This document shows, piece by piece, positions 50,747-59,458 of a DNA stretch of 64,000 bases. Numbering within the stretch: position 1 is the first letter of the stretch; each line of letters opens with the position of its first letter. The translations under genes and the position numbers were made by a program. This stretch comes from an uncultured Rhodospirillales bacterium (GTDB lineage: Bacteria > Pseudomonadota > Alphaproteobacteria > ATCC43930 > CGMCC-115725): NCBI GenBank assembly GCA_903923205.1, contig CAIXXC010000476.1, positions 1 to 64,000 on the forward strand, read 5' to 3'. A model generated the notes under the pieces. That model did not search any database. It saw nothing but the letters and a program-made list of their open reading frames with translations, and was not told where the DNA came from.

Positions 50747-52273
50747 TTATCGCGAGGCGTTGCGTTGCGCAATGAAGCGGGCGGCGACGTGGCTCGCCCA
50801 GGCGGCGATGGTCAGCGACGGCGGGCCGCCCGGTTCGGCTGGCAGAGCAGCGGCGTCCGCGACGTAAAGGCCGGGATGATCGAAGACCTCGCCATTGCCA
50901 TCGACAACGGCGGTTGCGATGCTGTCGCCCATGCAGGCACCGCCGGTCGGGTGCACGGTAATCGGGTTCTTCGTGTAATGGATGCGCTTGCCGGTCAGCT
51001 CGACGAGGGCGCGGACCCCGGCCTTGATGCGGGCAAAGACGGGGCTGTTGTCGCCGTTGAAATCGACCCGCAAGCCGCCGCCCGTCCAGCGTGCGACGCC
51101 GTCCATCGCATCGACGCCGATGCCGGCGATCCATTGCACCCGTCGCAGGCGCTGTTTCAGGAAATGCGGCAGCGGATAGCGGTCGATGGCCGGAAAGGCA
51201 CCGCCGCCAAGCACGGGGAAGTCTTCCGGTCCACGGGCGCGAAACGGCCCCCGGGCCGGTAGTCCGGCGGTGATATCGCCATATTCAGCCTGATCCCACC
51301 AGCCCATGAAATCGCCGTTGCAGCCGAAACGCCGACCAAGGTTGGGCATGCCCGACAGGGTTTTCGTGCCGTCGCGGCTGCGCAGCAGCAGGCGCAGAGT
51401 GTTGAGGCCGCCTGCGGCGATAATGACATTGGCGGCGAGCAGGCGTTGTTTTGCCCCGCTGTGATGGTCGATGACATGAACGGCATAGCGCGCCGGGCTT
51501 TGATCGCCGAGCGCTTCGATCGATTGAACCTCGCAGAGGTCGCGGATTTTGAGCCCTTTGCGCATCGCCGGTATCAGATACGCGATATCGAGCGAGGTCT
51601 TGCCGCCGCCGGGAGAGCCGAGGAATCCGTCGTCGTTGGCGGCGACATCGACCTGATTGCGGGTAATGCCGTTGGCATCGATGATTGTCTGCGGTTTGCC
51701 GGGTTCCGCGGGAAAGAGAAACCCGAGCCAGGTCGGCCCTTCCGGCGATGGTGTTTCGATCACGTTGGAATTGGCGTAACGCTGATATGTTGTGTTCGGC
51801 AAGCCGAGGGCCGGGCTTGCCATGGGTGAGCCCATATCCGCCAGGACCGCCTCATAATGCTGCTGCAGGCTGGCGGTTGAGACATCCTTGGCATGGCCAT
51901 CCCAGAAATTGGCGACATGGGGTAGTCGTTGCAGGCCGGAATAAACGTGGCTGCCGCCGCCGACATTGGACGAGCAGATGATGCTGACGCCGCGATCGAC
52001 ATGAATGTCGAACAGGCCATGCCTGTTCAAGGTCAGACGGGGACTGCCGGGCAGGCGAAGGCTGCGCAGGAGCCGCGTGAACAGCGAGAGATCACGCGGG
52101 AAGGGCGTTGTTCGGGCGATTCCGGCTGAGCGCGTGGCCACCGTGTCGCGCCACGGGCCACGCTCCAGGAGTGTCACCGCAATCCCGGCATCGGTCAGGC
52201 GTGACGCGGCGACGGCACCGCCAAAGCCGCTGCCGATCACGATGACATCGATTACGGCGGATGTTTCGTCCAC
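50747..52273 (-). CDS. GMC-family FAD oxidoreductase (cholesterol oxidase-like)
   Basis: FAD enzyme that oxidises an alcohol, perhaps a sterol-type one. I start at GTG 52273 because a strong GGGAGAGGG lies just upstream; a TTG at 52318 extends the frame but has no ribosome site. 508 residues. FAD loop VIVIGSGFGGAVAASRL near residue 10, GGGSHVYSGL near 105, IIAAGGLNTLRLLLRS near 285, and the C-terminal HPTGGACMG and DAAALPAEPGGPPSLTIAA blocks. No signal peptide is visible. Convergent with the 132-residue gene. Confidence 0.85.
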   Translation of the reverse strand: MDETSAVIDVIVIGSGFGGAVAASRLTDAGIAVTLLERGPWRDTVATRSAGIARTTPFPRDLSLFTRLLRSLRLPGSPRLTLNRHGLFDIHVDRGVSIICSSNVGGGSHVYSGLQRLPHVANFWDGHAKDVSTASLQQHYEAVLADMGSPMASPALGLPNTTYQRYANSNVIETPSPEGPTWLGFLFPAEPGKPQTIIDANGITRNQVDVAANDDGFLGSPGGGKTSLDIAYLIPAMRKGLKIRDLCEVQSIEALGDQSPARYAVHVIDHHSGAKQRLLAANVIIAAGGLNTLRLLLRSRDGTKTLSGMPNLGRRFGCNGDFMGWWDQAEYGDITAGLPARGPFRARGPEDFPVLGGGAFPAIDRYPLPHFLKQRLRRVQWIAGIGVDAMDGVARWTGGGLRVDFNGDNSPVFARIKAGVRALVELTGKRIHYTKNPITVHPTGGACMGDSIATAVVDGNGEVFDHPGLYVADAAALPAEPGGPPSLTIAAWASHVAARFIAQRNASR

Positions 52274-52414
52274 GCGACCCTCTCCCCCCCCTGCCGGCCT
52301 GGATGCGTCCGGTTTCAACTCGCTTGACTATGGCGTTCAGGCATCGACCCGTCAACGCGAGGGCTTGCAGGTAGAAGTCATTGAAATCATAGTGCTTGCC
52401 GCATCACGGGAAAA

Positions 52415-52428
52415 CTTGATTAATCAAG
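52415..52428. promoter_or_regulatory. Perfect 14-base palindrome in the GMC/HbpS divergent gap
   Basis: CTTGATTAATCAAG lies 38 bases before the HbpS/GlcG gene start and 142 bases before the GMC start. Its length and position suit a dimeric regulator; no regulator gene is adjacent. Confidence 0.4.
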
Positions 52429-52465
52429 ACTGAAGAAGTCGGCAGAGCCCGAGGGGAGGGAAACG

Positions 52466-52909
52466 ATGCGCGAGATCACGCTCAAGGAAATTCGTAAAAT
52501 GCTGAAGGCGGCAAACAAGACCGCCGAGAAGGCCGGTAAGCCGAGCACGATCGCCATCGTCGATTTCGGCGGGCATCTGCGCGGGCTGGAGCGCCCGGAA
52601 GGCGGGCGCATCGCGAATGTCGATATCGCCACCAAGAAAGCCTGGACTGCGATCGCGTTCAAGCGTCCAACCGAGATGGTCCGTGCCATGACCTTGCCCG
52701 ATGGTCCCGCCTATGGTTTGCAGCACACGGATGAACGGATCTGCATCGTCGCAGGCGGGTTCCCGATTGTGGAAAAGGGTGCCTTCCTCGGCGGCATCGG
52801 CACGAGCGGCGGAACCCTGCAGGAAGATATCGACTGCTGCCTCGACGCCCTGAAGGCCGCAGGCTTCGACACCGAATTCGCCAATCCGAACCCGGTTGCG
52901 ACGAAGTAG
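52466..52909 (+). CDS. HbpS/GlcG-type small protein
   Basis: 147-residue protein of the GlcG/HbpS fold, whose members bind haem or cobalamin or accompany oxidoreductases. GGGGAGGGAAA precedes the ATG. Signature parts are STIAIVDFGGHLRGLER, IATKKAWTAIAFKRPT and VAGGFPIVEKGAFLGGIGTSGGTLQEDIDCC near 92-125. No signal peptide. It stands alone between the GMC and Rieske genes, convergent with the latter. Confidence 0.88.
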   Translation: MREITLKEIRKMLKAANKTAEKAGKPSTIAIVDFGGHLRGLERPEGGRIANVDIATKKAWTAIAFKRPTEMVRAMTLPDGPAYGLQHTDERICIVAGGFPIVEKGAFLGGIGTSGGTLQEDIDCCLDALKAAGFDTEFANPNPVATK

Positions 52910-52922
52910 CTTCGTGGATGTA

Positions 52923-52951
52923 GCCCTCCCTCCCTTGGTGGCAGGGAGGGC
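52923..52951. terminator. Possible two-way hairpin between HbpS-like and Rieske genes
   Basis: GCCCTCCCT (52923-52931) and AGGGAGGGC (52943-52951) form a nine-pair GC-rich stem with an 11-base loop between convergent genes. No T-run follows on either strand, so termination is only suggested. Confidence 0.4.
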
Positions 52952-52967
52952 GCTTATCTCACCGGCG

Positions 52968-54230
52968 CTAAGCCAGCGCCTCGGCCACCGTCCTTGCCTT
53001 CACCCATTTATCGACGTGGTGAAGGCTGTGGCGGATCATGACTTCGCCGTCCTGCAACTGCATGAAGGGAAACGCACCGGATTCGATGCCGCGCTGGGTG
53101 CGTTCGGTGTTGGTCACGTCTTCCAGCAGGATTTCGGCGATCCGGGCGACATAGAGTTCCTGCTGCAGGCGCTCGCGGGCGGTGGTGGCGTCCGGGATGT
53201 GGAATTCGGCTTCCCAGCGGGTTGAATTCGGGCTCACGGGCCAGAAGCGATGCGACCAGAAACCACCCGGTGATAGGTCGATCTGGAAGTTCGGGAAGGC
53301 CCAGGTGACGTCGACGGCCCAATGCTGCGAGCGGCTCGGGTTGACGGCGGGATGGGCAAGGAATGCCTCCATCGCGCCCTTCTGCGCCGCGCCCAGCACG
53401 TTGCCGGTATCGATATTGGCATAGGCCATCTGCTCGACCCTGGCGTGGGTCGGCGGCGCGTAATCGGGATTGCCGAAGGTCGAGACCTGGCGATGCGGCC
53501 CCCAGAATTCGGCGCTGATCGGACGCGAGAACGGGTTGACCCGGTTTGCGAAGGTTGAACCGATCGTCGCCGGGTGGATGCAGGGGATGTGGTAGGTCTC
53601 GGCGAAGGCGTCGGCGATGACCTTCCAGTTGGCGTTGAGATGAGCCTCGAACAGGATCGACTTGGTGGCGTTGCCCCAGACCATGTTGGTAAAGGCCTGA
53701 CCAAAACCGCCCAGGTACGTCTCCAGCGAAACCTCCGGCTCGGGCTGGTGGTTGATGAAAATCCAGCCCTCCCAGACCGCCGTCGCGATCGGCCTCAGGC
53801 CGCATGTCTTTTTGTTAACAGAGAAGAAATTGGCCTCGTCCGGGATGCCGAGCAAGCCGCCATCATTGCGATAGGTCCAGCCGTGATAGCCGCAGGAAAA
53901 CCGCGCTGCCTTGCCCTTGGCCTCAAGCACGACCTGGTTCCCGCGATGGGCGCAGACATTGTAGAAGGCCTGGATATGGTCTTTGCTGTCGCGCGTGACG
54001 ACGATGGGCGCGTTCCAGATTTCGATGTTCTTGGTGACGAAACTGCCGGGCTCAGGCAGTTGCTCGACCCGGCCGATCGTCAGCCAAGCGCGTTTGAAAA
54101 GATTTTCGCGCTCAAGTTCGAAATATTCCGGCGAATAATAGGGGTAGGAGGGCACAGGGCCTGTGTCGAGGCCGGCCATGCGGGTGATATCGCTGGCGCA
54201 GATATCCGTGATCTTGGGCATGTCGTTCAT
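52968..54230 (-). CDS. Rieske ring-hydroxylating oxygenase alpha subunit, copy 1
   Basis: Oxygenase component with a Rieske 2Fe-2S centre and a mononuclear iron site. I start at ATG 54230 (MNDMPKITDI), 420 residues; ATG 54221 is an alternative. Cluster ligands are Cys93-x-His95 (CAHRGN) and Cys113-x2-His116 (CGYHGW). Iron ligands are His213 and His218 in ETYHIPCIHP with the acid probably further along; Glu210 takes the place of the bridging Asp. It ends the minus-strand operon FAH-monooxygenase-SDR-small protein-Rieske, and is paralogous along its whole length to the gene at 58202. No reductase or ferredoxin is in the operon. Confidence 0.93.
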   Translation of the reverse strand: MNDMPKITDICASDITRMAGLDTGPVPSYPYYSPEYFELERENLFKRAWLTIGRVEQLPEPGSFVTKNIEIWNAPIVVTRDSKDHIQAFYNVCAHRGNQVVLEAKGKAARFSCGYHGWTYRNDGGLLGIPDEANFFSVNKKTCGLRPIATAVWEGWIFINHQPEPEVSLETYLGGFGQAFTNMVWGNATKSILFEAHLNANWKVIADAFAETYHIPCIHPATIGSTFANRVNPFSRPISAEFWGPHRQVSTFGNPDYAPPTHARVEQMAYANIDTGNVLGAAQKGAMEAFLAHPAVNPSRSQHWAVDVTWAFPNFQIDLSPGGFWSHRFWPVSPNSTRWEAEFHIPDATTARERLQQELYVARIAEILLEDVTNTERTQRGIESGAFPFMQLQDGEVMIRHSLHHVDKWVKARTVAEALA

Positions 54231-54246
54231 GGCGTCACACTGTCCT

Positions 54247-54630
54247 TCAAGCAACGGGCTGAGGCCCGCGAAGGATGCGGATCTTGTGCGGGTAGGGAGA
54301 GCGCGGCGCGCGGGGCATGCGGTGCAACTCGACCGCCATCGCCGCCTGGGCAAGGGCGAGGAGCAGTTGATAAAGCCGCAATGTCGGCCCCGGCAGGGCG
54401 GTCAGCGAATGCTGATCGACATGGCTCAGGATAGCTTCCGAGCGGACGAGCATCTTGTCGTAGAAATACTGGATTTCGGCCATGCCGTGGCGGGCGCGGA
54501 TGTCCCAGCGCGCGTCGGCGCTCTCGCCAAGCCAGTCGGGGATGAATTCCAGCAGGTCCTCGAACCCGGCGGGCAGGATCGGCTCATCCGTCGTTTCGCT
54601 GGTCCGCTTGATCGCGGCGGATGTCACCAT
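54247..54630 (-). CDS. Small protein partnered with Rieske oxygenase, copy 1
   Basis: 127 residues, no family recognised. TAGGAGA stands before the ATG at 54630. After a polar N-terminus of about 20 residues, the protein looks wholly helical: GFEDLLEFIPDWLGE, MAEIQYFYDKMLVRSEAIL, LRLYQLLLALAQAAMAVELHRMP. It ends in a Pro/Arg tail (RAPRSPYPHKIRILRGPQP). It aligns without gaps to the protein at 59455-59802; by hand I count 46 identities in 108 positions. It is not an NTF2-fold beta subunit by length or pattern. It lies 16 bases before the Rieske gene. Confidence 0.85.
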   Translation of the reverse strand: MVTSAAIKRTSETTDEPILPAGFEDLLEFIPDWLGESADARWDIRARHGMAEIQYFYDKMLVRSEAILSHVDQHSLTALPGPTLRLYQLLLALAQAAMAVELHRMPRAPRSPYPHKIRILRGPQPVA

Positions 54631-54640
54631 CTCGGGTCTC

Positions 54641-55399
54641 CTATTTCGCGGTATAGCCGCCATCGACCGGGATCGCGGCACCGGTGATGAACGAGGCGTG
54701 ATCCGACAGCAGCCAGACGGCTGCCGTTGCAATTTCCGGCGGGGCGGCGAGGCGGCCGATCGGTTGCTGATCGATCAGGTATTGCTCCAGCCCCGGCGCG
54801 TTCGCCATCGCGCCAACCAGCATAGGCGTCAATGTCGCGCCGGGCAGGATCGCGTTGACGCGGATACCACGGGTACCGTAGTCGAGCGCGCCCGCCTTGG
54901 TCAGGCCGATAACGGCATGCTTGCTGGTGACGTATTCCGCTGCGGCGGGAAAGGCGGTAACGCCCGCCGCCGAGGAAGTGTTGACGATCGAGCCGCCGCC
55001 GGTTTTCAGCATGGCGGCGATCTCATGTTTCATGCAGAAGAACGTCCCCGTCACGTTGATGTCCAGCGCGCGGCGAAAGGTCTCGGCGGTCAATTCGTGC
55101 AGGATGGCGCTGCTTTGCGGGATGGCGGCGTTGTTGAAGGCACCATCGAGCCGACCATAGGCTCTGACGGCGGCTTCCACCATCGCCTCGACCTCGGCTT
55201 CGACCGCGATGTTGGTGCGGATGAATTGCGCGATTCCGCCGGTCTGACCAATCAGGCCGACGGTCTCCTCGCCGCCGGGGATGCCGATATCGGCGATCGT
55301 GATCAGGGCACCCGCCTTGGCCGCCAGCAACGCGGCCTCACGACCCATGCCGCTGCCGCCGCCGGTAACGATGATCGACTTACCCTTGAGATCGTACAT
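54641..55399 (-). CDS. SDR oxidoreductase of Rieske module 1
   Basis: 252-residue NAD(P)-dependent dehydrogenase. VTGGGSGMGREAA near 11, NNAAIPQ near 88, the catalytic NTSSAAG near 140, YVTSK near 156 and PVDGGYTAK at the end. In Rieske pathways an SDR usually rearomatises the cis-dihydrodiol; that role is inferred here. It lies 10 bases before the small protein gene. Confidence 0.88.
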   Translation of the reverse strand: MYDLKGKSIIVTGGGSGMGREAALLAAKAGALITIADIGIPGGEETVGLIGQTGGIAQFIRTNIAVEAEVEAMVEAAVRAYGRLDGAFNNAAIPQSSAILHELTAETFRRALDINVTGTFFCMKHEIAAMLKTGGGSIVNTSSAAGVTAFPAAAEYVTSKHAVIGLTKAGALDYGTRGIRVNAILPGATLTPMLVGAMANAPGLEQYLIDQQPIGRLAAPPEIATAAVWLLSDHASFITGAAIPVDGGYTAK

Positions 55400-55426
55400 C
55401 CCGCGTTTCCTCGTGTTTTCTTATGG

Positions 55427-57052
55427 TCAAAGAGCCGCGCCGGTCACGCGGGCCAGCAGGGCGTCGAGATCGCCGGGCAGATCATCGCCGCGCCACGCGA
55501 CATGCTGATCCGGGCGCACCAGCAACAGGTTGCGTTCATAGATCGGTCGCAAATCGGGTCGGTCGAGGCGAAGCACGCTGAGCGGCACACCGCGCTTGGT
55601 CGCGGTCGCTTCGATTGCTGCGGTGTCGGAATCGCCAAGCACCACCAGGGTAAAGTACAGGCCGAGCCGGTCATGGATGCGTATCCCATCGGCGAGGAAG
55701 ACATGGGGCAGCCGCGCGCCCGGCCAGGTCGACGGGCGATAGGTGATCGGATCGACGGGGGGCGGGGAATCCTCCGCGACGATGATCGGCGAGCCGTCAT
55801 AGCGATAGCCAAGCTCGACGCCCCAGGATTCGTTTTCGATATTGCCGAGCGCCGCGATTTTCCGCCCCGCTTCCGCGCGCCTGGCCTCGGCCTCAGGCCC
55901 CAGGCCGTCAAGATCACCGGCTTGGGCGAAAACGCCGCCGATCTCCATGCGCACGCCCATGTGACGCTGCGACGCCTGGAGATGCCACCACGCGGTCGGG
56001 CGGCGCTCCAGATCATGGGCGATGAGCAAATTTTTGCCGCCCCATCCCTCGATCCGGGCGGTCAGCATCCAGGCAAGGCCGATGGCGTCGGCAATCCCGG
56101 AATTCATGCCGTAGCCGCCTGTGGGCACGAACTGGTGGGCGGCGTCCCCCGCAAGAATTACCCGGTCCCTGCCATAGGATTGGGCGACGACGAAATGCGC
56201 GGCCCAGGGGTTGGCCTGGAGAATTTCATACTCGAACTTGGTCCCGGCCCAATCTTCAAGCAGGTCTTCGGGGCGCAACTGCGCCGGGTCCATGCCGGGG
56301 AAAAGCCAGCGCTGTAGGGTCCAGGTATCCTTGTCGTTCTGGGCGATCAAGGTGCCGGTGGCGCTCTGGTAGTGCCAGGCGATACCCCAGCGGTTGAGCA
56401 CGTCAAGCGCGGTTGAGCGGAAATGCACCATATAGGCACCGGCGACTTCAAACTGGCCGTCCATCTCGATGCCCAGTTCACGGCGCACGGTGCTGCCGCC
56501 GCCATCGCAACCGGCGAGGAACTGACTGCGCACCAGGATCGGCGCGCCATCGCGCGCGCGGATTTCCGAGGTCACCCCGCTCTCGTCCTGCTCGACGATC
56601 CGCTCGAACGCGGTGCCGAAGCGGACATCGATCAGCGTATTGGCGTCGACCGCAGTTTTCAGCACCGGCTCTATGACGATCTGGCTCACGCGAAGGCCGG
56701 GCTCGCTGGCCTGGCTGCCATCATTGCGCAAGGCGATCCGGGTGCGGGCATCGTTGGCCGAGGGGTAGTTGAAGCGATGCAACTCGTGGCCGGCAAAGCT
56801 GGTGATCCAGGAGATATCGAAGCAATTCTCCCTCGGGACACCGACATCCCGTAACTTGCTCTCAAGCCCCAGGCGATGGAATAACTCCATCGAACGGCCA
56901 TTGGTCAGGTCCATCTTGGGATGGCGCGTCGTGGTCGGGTTGCGCTCGACCAGGATCGAGCGCACGCCGTAGCGTGCGAGCTCAAGCGCGAGGGTCATGC
57001 CGACAGGCCCTGCACCGGAAATCAGGACGGGGGTCTGGAGCGTCTCGGTCAT
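55427..57052 (-). CDS. FAD-dependent aromatic hydroxylase (MhpA/PheA-TfdB type)
   Basis: Flavoprotein monooxygenase of 541 residues. The FAD GxGxxG loop VLISGAGPVGMTLALELARYG starts near residue 9, the DG motif FLAGCDGGGSTVRRELGI is near 182, and the GD motif RVILAGDAAHQFVPTGGYGMNSGIADA near 295. The C-terminal thioredoxin-like extension, with DRPDLRPIYERNLLLVRPDQHVAWRG, matches phenol and 3-(3-hydroxyphenyl)propionate hydroxylases, whose last lines read VLVRPDGHVAWR. It should hydroxylate a phenolic ring. 27 bases upstream of the SDR. Confidence 0.9.
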   Translation of the reverse strand: MTETLQTPVLISGAGPVGMTLALELARYGVRSILVERNPTTTRHPKMDLTNGRSMELFHRLGLESKLRDVGVPRENCFDISWITSFAGHELHRFNYPSANDARTRIALRNDGSQASEPGLRVSQIVIEPVLKTAVDANTLIDVRFGTAFERIVEQDESGVTSEIRARDGAPILVRSQFLAGCDGGGSTVRRELGIEMDGQFEVAGAYMVHFRSTALDVLNRWGIAWHYQSATGTLIAQNDKDTWTLQRWLFPGMDPAQLRPEDLLEDWAGTKFEYEILQANPWAAHFVVAQSYGRDRVILAGDAAHQFVPTGGYGMNSGIADAIGLAWMLTARIEGWGGKNLLIAHDLERRPTAWWHLQASQRHMGVRMEIGGVFAQAGDLDGLGPEAEARRAEAGRKIAALGNIENESWGVELGYRYDGSPIIVAEDSPPPVDPITYRPSTWPGARLPHVFLADGIRIHDRLGLYFTLVVLGDSDTAAIEATATKRGVPLSVLRLDRPDLRPIYERNLLLVRPDQHVAWRGDDLPGDLDALLARVTGAAL

Positions 57053-57124
57053 GCTGTGGGCCTTCTTTGAGCGGGTTCAGCGATCCGGTGATCGCGGGCT
57101 TGGATAATCGCCCTGTTCTCTATC

Positions 57125-57138
57125 GAACCATCTGGTCA
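57125..57138. promoter_or_regulatory. Candidate operator F, upstream of the FAD hydroxylase
   Basis: GAACC-ATCT-GGTCA; the inner part ACCA-TC-TGGT is palindromic. It matches the site at 61758 (GAACCA-N2-TGGTCA). Confidence 0.45.
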
Positions 57139-57143
57139 GGAAC

Positions 57144-57989
57144 TCAGAGCCGACTGACTTCCGCCGCGACCCGGTTTTCAATGGCACCGATCCCGGCAAT
57201 CTCAACCTTCACGATATCGCCTTCGACCAGCCATTTCGGCGGCTTCATCACGGCACCGACGCCTGCCGGGGTACCGGTGAAGATCAGGTCGCCGGGCTCA
57301 AGCGTCATGACCTTGGAGAGGTGTTCGATGATCGCGGCGCAATCGAAGATGAAATACTTGGTATTCGAATGCTGCCGTCGCTCGCCATTGACGTAGGAGC
57401 TGATCTCCAGCGATGACGGGTCAATGGCGTCGCCGGTCACAATCCAGGGGCCGACGGGCGCATGCGTGTCGAAGGATTTGCCCAGGATGAACTGGCTGGT
57501 TTTGAACTGCCAGTCCCGTACTGTCACGTCGTTGCCGACGGCATAGCCGAAGATGACCGAGGCGGCGTCAGCCCGGCTGACATGGCGGCAGCGCTTGCCG
57601 ATGACGATGACCAACTCGGCCTCGTAATCAAGCGCAGTCGAGACTTTCGGCAGGTCAATGGGATCGAACGGGCCGTTGATGGCCGTTGCTGCCTTGGCGA
57701 ACCAAAGCTGCTCGGTCGGCAGTTCCATTGCCGCCTCTGCGGCGTGATCGGCATAGTTCAAGCCAATGGCCATGATCTTGCCGGGACGCTCGACCGGCGA
57801 CAGCAGCTTGACCTCGGCGAGCGGAATGCCGCCTGATGCTGATACAAGCCCGGCGATCCGATCATTCCAGGCGGCGAAGTCGGTGATCAACGCGATCATG
57901 CCGGGCGCATCGGGGATTGGATGAACCGTCTCGCCGGTCACGAGACCGATCCCGGTCTTCCCCTTGTGGCTGTAGCGCGCGACCTTCAT
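57144..57989 (-). CDS. Fumarylacetoacetate hydrolase-family protein
   Basis: 281-residue FAH-superfamily enzyme: cleaves C-C bonds in diketo acids, or hydrates/isomerises ring-cleavage products. GLNYADHAAEA near 72, LDYEAELVIVIGKR near 118 (metal-binding Glu residues), FGYAVGNDVTVRDWQ near 150, KSFDTHAPVGPWIV near 172, and GDLIFTGTPAGVGA near 243. First gene of the minus-strand operon; its promoter overlaps candidate operator B. Confidence 0.93.
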   Translation of the reverse strand: MKVARYSHKGKTGIGLVTGETVHPIPDAPGMIALITDFAAWNDRIAGLVSASGGIPLAEVKLLSPVERPGKIMAIGLNYADHAAEAAMELPTEQLWFAKAATAINGPFDPIDLPKVSTALDYEAELVIVIGKRCRHVSRADAASVIFGYAVGNDVTVRDWQFKTSQFILGKSFDTHAPVGPWIVTGDAIDPSSLEISSYVNGERRQHSNTKYFIFDCAAIIEHLSKVMTLEPGDLIFTGTPAGVGAVMKPPKWLVEGDIVKVEIAGIGAIENRVAAEVSRL

Positions 57990-58047
57990 GACGTCTCTCC
58001 CGTTGCGGCGTTGAGCCTTGTTTTTTGCTGCGGTTTATAGCCTCTGG

Positions 58048-58075
58048 TTTCTAGCCATCCTGAACATTTGGTCAA
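58048..58075 (-). promoter_or_regulatory. Predicted promoter of the FAH-led operon
   Basis: Minus strand TTGACC (58075-58070), 16 bases, TAGAAA (58053-58048). The -35 box lies within operator B. Confidence 0.45.
58061..58074. promoter_or_regulatory. Candidate operator B (FAH side)
   Basis: TGAAC-ATTT-GGTCA, one mismatch from a perfect TGACC-N4-GGTCA palindrome, followed by AGG. Confidence 0.5.
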
Positions 58076-58096
58076 GGCAAAAGCTCCGGGCCGATA

Positions 58097-58125
58097 TTGA
58101 CCACGCGGTCAGTATCAATTAGCTT
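58097..58125 (+). promoter_or_regulatory. Predicted promoter of Rieske module 2
   Basis: TTGACC (58097-58102), 17 bases, TAGCTT (58120-58125), about 75 bases before the start codon at 58202. The -35 box lies within operator C. Confidence 0.4.
58098..58111. promoter_or_regulatory. Candidate operator C (Rieske module 2 side)
   Basis: TGACC-ACGC-GGTCA is a perfect inverted repeat. It is the best copy of the recurrent site. Confidence 0.55.
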
Positions 58126-58201
58126 CCGGCAAAATCTGAAAATTGGCCGGGGCTGCCAGCCCTGCGCGTTGCGTGATCGCGACACCGAAGGGAAACGCTT
58201 A

Positions 58202-59458
58202 ATGGCCCAGGATGCGACAGGGGCAGCCGCCACCAACTTTACCCGTGGCATCGGCCTTCATACCAAGCCCGTCCCGCTTGAGCCCTATCGCTCTGCGAGT
58301 TTCTTTGCCGCTGAACGCGACCGGGTTTTCGCGCGTGCCTGGCTGATGCTGGCGCGGGTCGAGGAATTGCCCGCTCCCGGCGATTATGTCGTCAAATCGA
58401 TCCCGACCAATGGTGTCTCGGTAATCCTGAGCCACGCCAAGGATGGCAGGATCAGGGGCTTCTACAATTCCTGCTCTCATCGGGGCAGCGAGGTTGTGGC
58501 CGGTCCCCGAGGCAACGCTGCTCGCTTCACCTGTCCTTATCACAGCTGGACCTACGCCAATGATGGTAGGCTTGTCGGCATTCCCGACGAGCCGAGTTTC
58601 TTCGCGGTGGACAAGGCGAATTGCGGCCTGACCCCAATCGCGACGGAAACCTGGGAGGGCTGGATTTTTGTTAATCTCCAGCGCCGGCCGGAAGTATCGC
58701 TGGCGATGTTCCTCGGGCCGTTCGCCGTGCACCTGGCTGGGCTGAAATACCAGGCGGCGTCGACCCCCGTCGTGCTGACCGCCGATCTCGACGCCAACTG
58801 GAAGGTCGTCATGGACGCCTTCGTCGAGACCTATCACATCCCGGTGATCCACCCGAAGACCATCGGCACGACGTTTTCGTCCAAGATGAATCCCTTCGCC
58901 CGCCTGCTCGATGCGCGGAAACTTGGCATTCATCAAGCCGTCTCGATGTACGGCAATCCCGAATATGTCGCCAATCCCGATAACCGGGTGGAGGCTCTGG
59001 CTTACAGCGCTGCGGCGACAGGCAGCGTCATCGCGGCGGCGACGACGGAGGGCGCACGGGCCTTTCTTGAGCACCCTTCGGTCAACCCCACCGGATCGGG
59101 AACCTGGTCGATGGATGTCAATCATCTGTTCCCGCACACCCATATCGATTGTGGACCGGGCGGGTTCTGGACCCATCAATTCTGGCCGACCTCCCCCAAT
59201 ACCTGCCGCTACGAGGTTCGCTTTTACGTACCGCAGGCGCAGAATGTCTATGAGCGATTCCAGCAGGAACTCTACGTCGGGCGGGTGGCCGAAATCGTGC
59301 TTGAAGACCTCAACAATGTGGCGCGCACCCAGCGCGGGATCGATACCGGCGGCAAGGATTTCATGCAGATTCAGGACAGCGAAATCGGCATCCGTCACAC
59401 GATGGAACAACTGATGAAATGGGTTGATGCCGACACCGTCGCGGAGGCCATGGCATGA
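58202..59458 (+). CDS. Rieske ring-hydroxylating oxygenase alpha subunit, copy 2
   Basis: 418-residue paralogue of the gene at 52968. AAGGGAAA precedes the ATG at 58202; the frame is open above it without a ribosome site. Rieske ligands Cys91-x-His93 (CSHRGS) and Cys111-x2-His114 (CPYHSW); iron ligands His212 and His217 (ETYHIPVIHP). Shared blocks with copy 1 include PIAT-x2-WEGWIF, NWKV-x2-DAF, the GPGGFW/SPGGFW region and the end RTQRGI...FMQ-x-QD...TVAEA. Differences concentrate around residues 160-195 and 235-300, so the two probably have different substrates. Shares ATGA with the small protein gene. Confidence 0.93.
   Translation: MAQDATGAAATNFTRGIGLHTKPVPLEPYRSASFFAAERDRVFARAWLMLARVEELPAPGDYVVKSIPTNGVSVILSHAKDGRIRGFYNSCSHRGSEVVAGPRGNAARFTCPYHSWTYANDGRLVGIPDEPSFFAVDKANCGLTPIATETWEGWIFVNLQRRPEVSLAMFLGPFAVHLAGLKYQAASTPVVLTADLDANWKVVMDAFVETYHIPVIHPKTIGTTFSSKMNPFARLLDARKLGIHQAVSMYGNPEYVANPDNRVEALAYSAAATGSVIAAATTEGARAFLEHPSVNPTGSGTWSMDVNHLFPHTHIDCGPGGFWTHQFWPTSPNTCRYEVRFYVPQAQNVYERFQQELYVGRVAEIVLEDLNNVARTQRGIDTGGKDFMQIQDSEIGIRHTMEQLMKWVDADTVAEAMA

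Noticed and set aside
55416-55429. TTTTC-TTAT-GGTCA as a sixth operator
   Set aside because: Only the right half matches, and it includes the stop codon of the FAD hydroxylase gene, so a chance match is likely.
54482-56317. 611-codon plus-strand frame opposite the module 1 SDR and FAD hydroxylase
   Set aside because: It is antisense to two well-supported enzymes; its translation is Arg/Gly/Asp-rich with no domain. GC-rich coding DNA commonly leaves such open frames.
58199-59410. 403-codon minus-strand frame opposite Rieske copy 2
   Set aside because: The sense strand encodes all Rieske and iron ligands; the antisense product has no motif or ribosome site.
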